Below, piece after piece: positions 57,758 to 64,000 of a DNA stretch of 64,000 bases; position 1 is the first letter of the stretch; each line of letters opens with the position of its first letter. Below the pieces are notes generated by a model. That model was given only the letters and a program-made list of their open reading frames with translations. It was not told the origin of the DNA and searched no databases. The stretch spans positions 79,362-143,361 of the forward strand of contig NZ_WIAO01000012.1 in NCBI RefSeq assembly GCF_009451885.1. Direction: 5' to 3'. Origin of the DNA: Glycomyces albidus. Its GTDB lineage: Bacteria > Actinomycetota > Actinomycetes > Mycobacteriales > Micromonosporaceae. The translations under genes and the position numbers were made by a program.

Positions 57758-58987
57758 TCAGCGGAGACTTCGGCGGGCGGCGAAGAGGATCACCCACTGG
57801 GAGGCCATCCCCGCTGCCGCCGCCCACATCGCCGTGCGCGGCGACGCCACCTCGCCGACCAGGCCCGAGACGGCGGCCCCGGCCGCGACGGCGCCCATGA
57901 GCACGAACCGGAAGACCGCGTTCATGCGCCCGAGCAGCTCGTCGGGAGTGGCCTGCTGGCGCAGACTCACCCCCACGACGTTGGCGGTGCCGACCGCCGC
58001 GCAGACCAGCGCCCACGCCAGACCGACCACCCAGATCCCCGGCCCCGGGCCGACCAGCGGCAGGCTCAGCGCCAGTGGCGCGGCCGCCGCGCCGACCGCC
58101 CACAATGCCCGACCGGTGCCGAGCCGGTCGCGCAGGTGCCGTGCCACCGCGGCCCCCGCGAAGGACCCGGCCCCGCCCGCGCCCAATAGGACGCCCAGAC
58201 CCGCGGCCGGCAGATCCGCGCCGACCCACACCACCGGGAGCATCGCCAGGAACATCGCGATCGAGCAGTTGTTGACCGCACCTGAGGCCGCCATCGCCCG
58301 CAGCGCCCGGTGCCGCCACACGAACCCGATCCCGGCGCGGACCTCGGCGGCTATCGAGGCGCGCGGCCCGGACGGTGCTTCACGGGAGCGGATGCGGCGC
58401 ACGAACAGCGCCGAGCAGACGTAGCCGAACGCGTCCACCGCCACGGCCAGCGGCGCCCCCAGCAGCGCCACCAGGAACCCCGCCGCGCTTCGCCCGCCGA
58501 CGCCCAGCCCCGAGTCGAGCGCGACGAGCCGGGCGTTGGCCCCGGTGAGGCGCTCGCGGTCGACGATCGACGGCAGCAGCGACTGCTGGGAGACGTCGAA
58601 GGCGACCGTGCCGACCCCGGCGAGAAACACCACCAGGTACAACTGCCACATGGTCAGCGCCCCGAGCGCCCACGCCGATGGCACGCTCGCCATCAGGACC
58701 GCTCGGACGAGATCGGCCGCGACCATGATCCGCCGCTTGCGGACCCGGTCGATCCAGGCCCCGGCCGGGAGCCCGAACACCAGGGCCGCGGCCGTCGCCA
58801 GCGAAGCCAGCAATCCCACCTCGCCCGGGGAGGCGCCGAGTTCCTCCACGGCCGCCAGCGGCAGGGCCACGTACGAGATGTGGGCGCCGAGCTTGGCGGC
58901 GGCGCCGCCGATGAACAGGTTCCGGAGGTCGCGGTTCTCGCCCAAGCGGTCGGAGCCGGGCGCGCGCTCGAATGTCACTGAGGTCAT
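57758..58987 (-). CDS. MFS drug/siderophore exporter-type transporter
   Basis: 409 aa. ATG 58987 chosen (GGAAGG before it); a longer start adds PRRAGAAEGRR with no conserved content. Twelve helices, with motif GLPAGAWIDRVRKRRIM after the second, which is the MFS motif A. NLFIGGAAAKLGAHISYVAL at the start matches the DHA3/EntS-like group. It diverges from an ArsR-type regulator (64-bp gap). Substrate unknown. Confidence 0.87.
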   Translation of the reverse strand: MTSVTFERAPGSDRLGENRDLRNLFIGGAAAKLGAHISYVALPLAAVEELGASPGEVGLLASLATAAALVFGLPAGAWIDRVRKRRIMVAADLVRAVLMASVPSAWALGALTMWQLYLVVFLAGVGTVAFDVSQQSLLPSIVDRERLTGANARLVALDSGLGVGGRSAAGFLVALLGAPLAVAVDAFGYVCSALFVRRIRSREAPSGPRASIAAEVRAGIGFVWRHRALRAMAASGAVNNCSIAMFLAMLPVVWVGADLPAAGLGVLLGAGGAGSFAGAAVARHLRDRLGTGRALWAVGAAAAPLALSLPLVGPGPGIWVVGLAWALVCAAVGTANVVGVSLRQQATPDELLGRMNAVFRFVLMGAVAAGAAVSGLVGEVASPRTAMWAAAAGMASQWVILFAARRSLR

Positions 58988-59051
58988 CCGGCGACCTTCC
59001 GCCGCCCCCGCCCGGCGCGGCAACGGATTCGGCTCCGGCTAAATTCGAGCG

Positions 59052-60032
59052 GTGATCGAGCTGGGTCTGTCGGTCGCCGACCTCGCGGCCACCCGTTTCG
59101 CGCTCTCGCCCCTGTGGGAGGTGACCGCGAGCATCCGCGTCCTCAAGTCGCCCGCCGAGCACACCCTGCACCGCCGCTGGGCGAAGGCCGCCGGGCCGCG
59201 CCTGCGCGGCAGGGACCTGCGGCTCCTGTTCGATCTCGTCCCGGTCCCGACCAGGGGACTCCCCGCCTTCCTCGCCCCGCCCCCGTCGACGTCCACTCCG
59301 GACCTGGCCCTCGAGCTCGCCGCCATGCGGACGACCGGGCACGACGAGGTGCGCGCGGGCCTCGGCATGATCCCCCGGACCCCGGCGATCGAGGACTTCG
59401 CCGCGGACCTCGACGCCGGGCTCCCCCGACTGGAGACCGCGATCGCCGACTACTGGGAGGCGGCACTCGCGCCGTGGTGGCCGCGCATCCGGGCGCTCTG
59501 CGAACGGGACCTGCTGTACCGCTCCAGGCTTCTGGCCGAGGGCGGCGCGAAGCGCCTGTTCGCGGACCTGCACCCGCAGATCCGCTGGGACCCTTCGGGC
59601 ACCCTGCGCATCGACAACCGGCAATGGGAGATCGCCGAAGCGCTCGGCGGGCGCGGCCTGCTGCTGGTGCCCACCGTGTTCGGCGGCGAGCGGATCTTCT
59701 CGGTCGTCGCCCAGCCGTGGACGCCGACCGTCCGGTACCCGCCGCGCGGCCTCGCGACACTGTGGAGCGGCGAGGCGCCCGCCGCCCCGGCCGCGCTCGA
59801 CGGCGTCCTCGGACCCACCCGCGCCGCGCTGCTGGCGGCGCTGGCGGAACCGGCGAGCACCACCAGCCTGGCCGAACGCACCGGCCTGAGCGCCGGCGCG
59901 GTCTCGCAGCAGCTCGGCCTCCTGCACCGCGCGGGCCTGGTCTCCCGCCACCGCACCGGCAGACTGGTCCTGTACGCGCGCACACTGACCGCCGAGGCGC
60001 TCCTCGAAGCGCCGGAATCGGCCGCGCCGTAG
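59052..60032 (+). CDS. ArsR-like winged-helix regulator with DUF5937-type N-terminus
   Basis: 326 aa from GTG 59052. The N-terminal part is the typical long domain of actinobacterial regulators (LGLSVADLAATRFALSPLWE, WWPRIRALCERDLLYRSRLL). The winged helix lies at about 245-320: LGPTRAALLAALAEPASTTS, LAERTGLSAGAVSQQLGLLH. It most likely controls the divergent MFS exporter. No cysteine metal site is visible, so it is not a classical metal sensor. Confidence 0.85.
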   Translation: MIELGLSVADLAATRFALSPLWEVTASIRVLKSPAEHTLHRRWAKAAGPRLRGRDLRLLFDLVPVPTRGLPAFLAPPPSTSTPDLALELAAMRTTGHDEVRAGLGMIPRTPAIEDFAADLDAGLPRLETAIADYWEAALAPWWPRIRALCERDLLYRSRLLAEGGAKRLFADLHPQIRWDPSGTLRIDNRQWEIAEALGGRGLLLVPTVFGGERIFSVVAQPWTPTVRYPPRGLATLWSGEAPAAPAALDGVLGPTRAALLAALAEPASTTSLAERTGLSAGAVSQQLGLLHRAGLVSRHRTGRLVLYARTLTAEALLEAPESAAP

Positions 60033-60034
60033 CA

Positions 60035-60066
60035 GCGGGCGCACACCCCGAGGAGTGCGCGCCCGC
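60035..60066. terminator. Hairpin after the ArsR-like gene
   Basis: GCGGGCGCAC (60035-60044) and GTGCGCGCCCGC (60055-60066) pair with a 2-nt bulge; loop 10 nt. It begins 2 bp past the stop codon. Confidence 0.6.
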
Positions 60067-60175
60067 GTTCATACAGCGAATCCCGCGCCGGCCGCCGCCT
60101 AGTGCACGACGACCGGGCCGGAGCAGCGGTCCCGCGGTCCCCGACCGCGTGAGACCGCCGCCCCTGGGAACCGGT

Positions 60176-63100
60176 CTACTGGTTGATGATCAGTTCGAAC
60201 GTGCTCGTGTTGTTCCGGATGTCCTCGTGGTTGCCGCTGAGCTCGAGGCCGTTGAAGACCGCTTCGCCGACGGCCGGGCCCTGGCCGTTCTCGGGCATCT
60301 CGTTGACCCAGATGCCGATGCCGGACTTCGACTCGAACTCGTCGCCGCTCAACCGCGCGCCCGTGATCGTCACGTCGGTGAAGACCGTGTCCGCGACCGG
60401 GAACTCCGGCTGGCCGCCGGTGTACTTGGTCTGGAACATGATCCCCGAGTACGTCGGGTCCACAATGTCCACATTCGAGACCCGGATCCCCTGGAACACC
60501 TTGTCAGCCGAGAAGATCCAGATCCCCGGGAACGTCTGCGCTCCCCAGAAGTGCCCGCCGGACCTGACGACCGAGATGTTCTGGAAGTCCGTGGTCGGGC
60601 TGGCCCCGAACCCGTCCATCGGGATCCCGAAGTCCAAAGAGCTGATCGTGATGCCCGAGTACACCAGCGTGTCGGCGATGTGGATGTCCCGGAACGTGTT
60701 CCCGTGCCCGCCGTAGACGGCGAGCCCGGCAGCCCGCCACGTCAGGATCGAGGTCAGGTTCTCGTACACGTTCCCGGTCTGGGCCCCGCCGCCGGCGTCG
60801 GTGGCGGCGAACAGCGCGAAGCTGTCGTCGCCGGACGCGCGGGACTCCACGTTCTGCACCAGGTTGCCGGTGCTGCCGTTGGTCATGTTGATCGCGTCCG
60901 CGAACAGGTTCCGCGCCCGCGAGTCGGTGATCCGGATCCCGTCCATGTTGGAGCCCCAGAACATGCAGACCTGGTGCTCGGTCCACGTGTTGTCGATCGT
61001 CATGTTCGACACGTTCTGCCAGTCGAAGACCTTCCCGGGCCCGTCGATGCGCGTGGTGTAGTTCCCGAAGTACGCGAACCCCGAGAACACGGAGCCGTTG
61101 GCCGTGGCCTCGGCGCGGAAGCCGACGTCGGTGTTCTCCTGGTTCTGCGGCGCGTAGAACCGGGTGTACCAGGGGCCGGCGCCGATGATCTCGACCGCCT
61201 TGCCGTACACCTGGAACTTCTGCGCGGTCGAGTAGTCGCCCGCGGGCAGGTACACGCCGTCGAGGGTCCCGGTCGCGTCCATGCGCACCTCGTCGAGGGC
61301 GTTCTGGACGTCCTGGTGCGTGAACCCGTCGGGCTCGACGTACCGGGACGGGTCCGGGTTCGCGATCGGCGCGACCTCTTCGAGGCTGATGAAGTCGATC
61401 GCGTAGTAGGCCGCGGTGTTCGCCGCGTCCTTCTGCAGCCGGATCGTGCTCCCCGCGGGGACCACCTCGTCGAGCAGGACGTTCGCCTCGTCGTAGATGT
61501 GGCGGGCCGGGCCGGAGCCCGGCTGGTTGTTCGGGCTCGCCTCCTGGCCGTAGAGCCACGCGTACTTCGAGGTGAGTTCGACCGGCTGCACGAACTGCCC
61601 GTTCACGTACAGGTTCAGCGTCGAGGTGATGCCGCCGCCGCCCGCCGCGTCCGGAATCGCGAACCGGGTCACCAGGGTGTTCGTGTCGGTCGTGGTCGTG
61701 AACTGCACGTACTCGCCGGTCCCGTCGAGGACCACGGCCTGCCGGCCGCTGGCCTCGCCCGCGAGGTCGCCGATCTCCCGGTTCGGGCCGAGGATCCGCG
61801 CGCCGCCGCCGGGCGACGCGTGCTCGGCTTCGTCCAGCGTGTACGGCATGTCCGCGCCGCGCCCGACCGAGAGGGTCCGCGTGGTGGCGTTGTTGCCCTG
61901 CTTGACCGCGTGCTCGTTGCCGTCCACGGCGACCTCGACGTCCACGGTGTACTGTCCGTCGGCCGCGGTCCACGACCCGAGGTCGATCGGCCCGGTGTCC
62001 CCGCCGGCGGCGATGACGCCGTCGTAGGAGCCGGTGAGGGTCCGCACGACGGCGCCGGTCTCGCTGTCGGCGAGGGTCAGGGTGACGCCGTGCGCGCCGC
62101 TCGCCGACGCGAGGCTGCCCTGGTTGGCGATCACGACCGCGAAGTCGACGGCGTCGCCGGCGGACGGACTGCTCGGCGACCACGTGACCGCCGCGGCGAC
62201 GAGGTCCGATGTGGCGATCGCGCCGACCGCGAGGGGATCCGCGTGCGTGTACTCGTTGTTCGACTCGTCGCTCTCGACGACCGTCCCGTCCGGGTCGACC
62301 GCCGCGCCGACCTCGTGGTCGCCCGCGGTGAGCGACCCGATCGGGACGCTCACGGTCTGCGCGGCCCCGGCGGCCAGGCCGCCGACGCTCGCGCTGCCGA
62401 CCACGTCGCCGTCGACGGAGAGCGCCACCGCACTGGCGGGGGAGGCGGCCTCGCCGGTGTTCTCGACGCGGGCCGAGAGGGTCACCTCGTCGGTCTCGAC
62501 CGGTGAGGCCGGGCTCCACGAGAGGCCGGTGACCTCCAGGTCGGGCGCGGGGGCGGCCTCGCCGAACACCTGGAACTCGGCCACCTGACCGTTCGGCGCG
62601 CCCGTGTTCCCGGTGAACTGCAGGCGGATCTCGCCGTACGTCCCCGTGACCGGGACCGTGACCGAGTTCCCGGAGGCCGGATCGAAGGCGTACGCCGCCG
62701 ACGCCTTGATCTCGGCGAAGGCGCCTCCGCCCGCGTCGCGTGCGAGCACGCTGAACGTCTGCGTCCGCGCGCTCCAGACCGGGTCGGGGTTGAGTCTGAC
62801 GACGATCCGGTCGAGTTCGGCGTTCGCGCCGAGCGAGACGGTGAGGGTGCTCGGGTAGGCCCCGTTCGCGCCCTCCCAGTACGTGGTCACGTCGCCGTCG
62901 TTGGCGTTCGCGGCCGCATAGGTGTGCACGGTGGACGACGCGGCGATCGGTTTTCCGGCAGCGAGTTCGCCGGTCTGCGACGGCGCGCCGGCCTCGCCGT
63001 AGACCTCGAACTCCGCGACCTGGGCCGCTGGCCAGCCGGTGTTGCCGCTGAACACCAGCCGCACGAAACGGGCTTCGGCCTCGCCCACCGCGATGGTGAC

Positions 63101-63502
63101 GGTGTTGCCGCGGTTCGGATCGAAGGTGTACCCCTGCGAGGCGGCGAGCGTGGTGAAGGACGACCCGTCCGCGCTGCCGCGCACTTCGAGCGTCTGGGTC
63201 CGGGTCTGCCAGGCCGGGAGCGGAGGCAGTTCGAGGACCACCTCGCCCACGTCGGCCGCGGCGCCCAGGTCGACCTGGATCCACTGCGGGAAGGCGCCGT
63301 TGGCGCTCTCCCAGTAGGTGCCCTGGTCGCCGTCGGCCGCATTGGCGGCCGTGTACCCCTGCACATGGCTGCTGGCGGTCATCGACCTGCCCGCCGCCAG
63401 GTTGGTGCCGTCCGCCGCTTGCGCTGCGGCGGCCGGCCCGAGCGCTGCCGCCGCGGCGGCGACCGCAGTCGCCGCCGCGATGGCGAGGCGCATGAATCTC
63501 AT
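60176..63502 (-). CDS. Secreted multidomain GH87 alpha-1,3-glucanase
   Basis: 1108 aa; ATG 63502 follows AAGGAGCC. Signal peptide about 1-30. Two F5/8-type discoidin modules (about 35-170 and 180-315), each with YWESANGAFPQWI or YWEGANGAYPSTL. Two CARDB-like immunoglobulin modules (about 320-430 and 433-545), a CBM6/35-type module (about 553-710), and a right-handed beta-helix (about 718-1108). The helix has D869 in FADAIN and D892-D893 in SGDDSF, the spacing of the three catalytic Asp in GH87 enzymes. It hydrolyses fungal-wall alpha-1,3-glucan or mycodextran outside the cell. Its own promoter and operator lie upstream. Confidence 0.88.
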   Translation of the reverse strand: MRFMRLAIAAATAVAAAAAALGPAAAAQAADGTNLAAGRSMTASSHVQGYTAANAADGDQGTYWESANGAFPQWIQVDLGAAADVGEVVLELPPLPAWQTRTQTLEVRGSADGSSFTTLAASQGYTFDPNRGNTVTIAVGEAEARFVRLVFSGNTGWPAAQVAEFEVYGEAGAPSQTGELAAGKPIAASSTVHTYAAANANDGDVTTYWEGANGAYPSTLTVSLGANAELDRIVVRLNPDPVWSARTQTFSVLARDAGGGAFAEIKASAAYAFDPASGNSVTVPVTGTYGEIRLQFTGNTGAPNGQVAEFQVFGEAAPAPDLEVTGLSWSPASPVETDEVTLSARVENTGEAASPASAVALSVDGDVVGSASVGGLAAGAAQTVSVPIGSLTAGDHEVGAAVDPDGTVVESDESNNEYTHADPLAVGAIATSDLVAAAVTWSPSSPSAGDAVDFAVVIANQGSLASASGAHGVTLTLADSETGAVVRTLTGSYDGVIAAGGDTGPIDLGSWTAADGQYTVDVEVAVDGNEHAVKQGNNATTRTLSVGRGADMPYTLDEAEHASPGGGARILGPNREIGDLAGEASGRQAVVLDGTGEYVQFTTTTDTNTLVTRFAIPDAAGGGGITSTLNLYVNGQFVQPVELTSKYAWLYGQEASPNNQPGSGPARHIYDEANVLLDEVVPAGSTIRLQKDAANTAAYYAIDFISLEEVAPIANPDPSRYVEPDGFTHQDVQNALDEVRMDATGTLDGVYLPAGDYSTAQKFQVYGKAVEIIGAGPWYTRFYAPQNQENTDVGFRAEATANGSVFSGFAYFGNYTTRIDGPGKVFDWQNVSNMTIDNTWTEHQVCMFWGSNMDGIRITDSRARNLFADAINMTNGSTGNLVQNVESRASGDDSFALFAATDAGGGAQTGNVYENLTSILTWRAAGLAVYGGHGNTFRDIHIADTLVYSGITISSLDFGIPMDGFGASPTTDFQNISVVRSGGHFWGAQTFPGIWIFSADKVFQGIRVSNVDIVDPTYSGIMFQTKYTGGQPEFPVADTVFTDVTITGARLSGDEFESKSGIGIWVNEMPENGQGPAVGEAVFNGLELSGNHEDIRNNTSTFELIINQ

Positions 63503-63620
63503 GATGGCTCCTTTTCGCGGACGCTTTCGATCCACTGCCGGCAGTTGTCGCGCACCATGCAGTAGATCGACGAGCGTCGATCTCATTGGAACTTCGGAGG
63601 TATGAAGAGGCTGGGTGAGA

Positions 63621-63677
63621 TAGGTTTAGCGCTATACCTAATGGGAGATTCTAATCCCGCGAAATTACGCTTGTCAA
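63621..63677 (-). promoter_or_regulatory. GH87 promoter and 20-bp operator
   Basis: On the minus strand: TTGACA (63672-63677), 18-bp spacer, TAGAAT (63648-63653), an excellent sigma70 promoter. Directly downstream is TAGGTTTAGCGCTATACCTA (63621-63640), a 20-bp palindrome with a single mismatched pair. It lies near +1, where a repressor would block. The 326-bp gap otherwise holds a 119-nt leader and the terminator of the next gene. Confidence 0.85.
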
Positions 63678-63764
63678 TACATCGCTCCTCTATGCCGCAG
63701 TCCGGTCCTCATGGGAGCGATCGGCAAAATCGGGTCGCCCGAACGAAAGCCCGAGCACGGCAAA

Positions 63765-63812
63765 GGCCGGGGCCCGGATCCGCCTGCACGGTGGCGGATC
63801 CGGGCCCCGGCC
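63765..63812. terminator. 20-bp perfect hairpin
   Basis: GGCCGGGGCCCGGATCCGCC (63765-63784) and GGCGGATCCGGGCCCCGGCC (63793-63812), 8-nt loop. It lies 16 bp beyond the stop of the right-edge gene (minus strand), so it is that gene's terminator. Confidence 0.85.
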
Positions 63813-63828
63813 CGGTCTCGATGGCGCC

Positions 63829-64000
63829 CTAAGCGAACGGGTCGTCGTCCTCGTCCTCCGGGCCGCCGCCCCACGTGTCCTCGTCCTCGACGATCCAGTA
63901 CTTCTTCTCGTGGTCCTGGTCGTCGCCGGGCCCGCGGCCACCCGGCGCGCCGCCGGGGATCACGCCGCCGGCCGCGCCGCCGGCGCCCGCCAGGCGACCT
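63829..64000 (-). CDS. C-terminus of a T7SS-type (PPE/WXG-like) protein, partial
   Basis: The last 56 codons of a gene whose start is beyond the right edge. The visible text is a Gly/Ala/Pro-rich stretch (RLAGAGGAAGGVIPGGAPGG), then DDQDHEKKYWIVEDEDTWGG and an acidic end PEDEDDDPFA. The pattern of a Gly-rich tail ending in HEKKYWIVEDEDTW is typical of long PPE-like or WXG-type proteins encoded with the ESX/type VII secretion machinery of non-mycobacterial actinomycetes. The identity of the whole protein cannot be proven from the tail. Confidence 0.55.
   Translation of the reverse strand, partial: GRLAGAGGAAGGVIPGGAPGGRGPGDDQDHEKKYWIVEDEDTWGGGPEDEDDDPFA

Noticed and set aside
63602..63832. 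Small plus-strand open frame of 76 codons right of the GH87 gene
   Set aside because: It lies across the GH87 promoter, operator and a terminator hairpin, and shows no protein-like composition.
1..64000. CRISPR array
   Set aside because: The only regular repeats (31 bp at 16304 and 13-14 bp at 48059) are contiguous, with no spacers and no cas genes nearby.
1..64000. tRNA, rRNA or tmRNA genes
   Set aside because: No cloverleaf with the conserved TTCGANNC arm and a proper anticodon stem was found in the gaps; scattered TTCGA strings lie in coding DNA or simple hairpins.

Overview
The window is chromosomal DNA of a high-GC actinomycete. Codons end almost always in G/C, GTG starts are common, and the gene families are actinobacterial: SigE-family and ECF41 sigma factors, a SigB-type sigma factor, a PknB-like kinase with an FHA partner, a CUT1 sugar importer without its own ATPase, and a likely type VII secretion-type protein at the right edge. 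The saprophytic glycoside-hydrolase set would suit a Glycomyces- or Micromonospora-like soil actinomycete, but the genus cannot be fixed from the sequence alone. No rRNA, tRNA, CRISPR array, insertion sequence or prophage was found.

Layout. 0-4.4 kb: a truncated serine hydrolase, an XRE/MmyB-type regulator, a frameshifted SDR, a zinc alcohol dehydrogenase and a lipoprotein sugar dehydrogenase. 4.5-6.8 kb: a cytoplasmic GH127 beta-L-arabinofuranosidase. 6.9-13.3 kb: a SigE-family sigma factor with a membrane-anchored partner, a SnoaL-like protein, and a LysR regulator divergent from a membrane protein/multicopper oxidase pair, then a TetR. 13.4-18.2 kb: a secreted CBM2-GH5 cellulase, an unusual EF-hand/TSP3-like repeat protein, a four-copy 31-bp tandem repeat, and a TetR/VOC pair with a clear operator. 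18.2-20.2 kb: stress genes (SigB-type sigma factor, hemerythrin, iron-permease-like protein). 20.3-23.1 kb: a LacI regulator with an extra integrase-arm-like domain, divergent from a secreted GH30 xylanase. 23.2-45.7 kb: mostly housekeeping or general genes (GlxA-type regulator/MFS, alpha-hydroxy-acid oxidase, Kup, Lhr helicase, a phosphotransferase with a defective nucleotidyltransferase, FHA/kinase, TetR/SDR, a glucose-dehydrogenase-like enzyme, an ABC exporter, a type II NADH-dehydrogenase-like flavoprotein with an ECF41 sigma factor).

46-57 kb is a compact sugar-utilisation locus: a secreted GH93/sialidase-fold enzyme with a ricin lectin domain, a LacI regulator, a binding protein and two permeases, a cytoplasmic GH2, and a GH42 beta-galactosidase. 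Four near-identical 17-bp palindromes sit in the two promoters flanking lacI, in the same position relative to -35 and -10 each time. The extracellular enzyme, importer and cytoplasmic GH2 therefore look like one LacI regulon. 57-64 kb holds a membrane protein, an MFS exporter divergent from an ArsR-like regulator, a large secreted GH87 alpha-1,3-glucanase with a strong promoter/operator, and the C-terminus of a T7SS-type protein.

Taken together, the secreted GH5, GH30, GH93 and GH87 enzymes would release oligosaccharides from plant or fungal walls, and the cytoplasmic GH127, GH2 and GH42 enzymes would finish them after import. Several of these genes have a palindrome just downstream of their -10 element, which points to separate local repressors for each substrate. 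No wholly new multi-gene system is obvious. The most unusual items are the integrase-arm/LacI fusion, the 31-bp repeat array, the signal-less DxDGDG-repeat protein, the 17-bp inverted repeat with a 70-nt spacer, and the FHA/kinase tail-to-tail pair.
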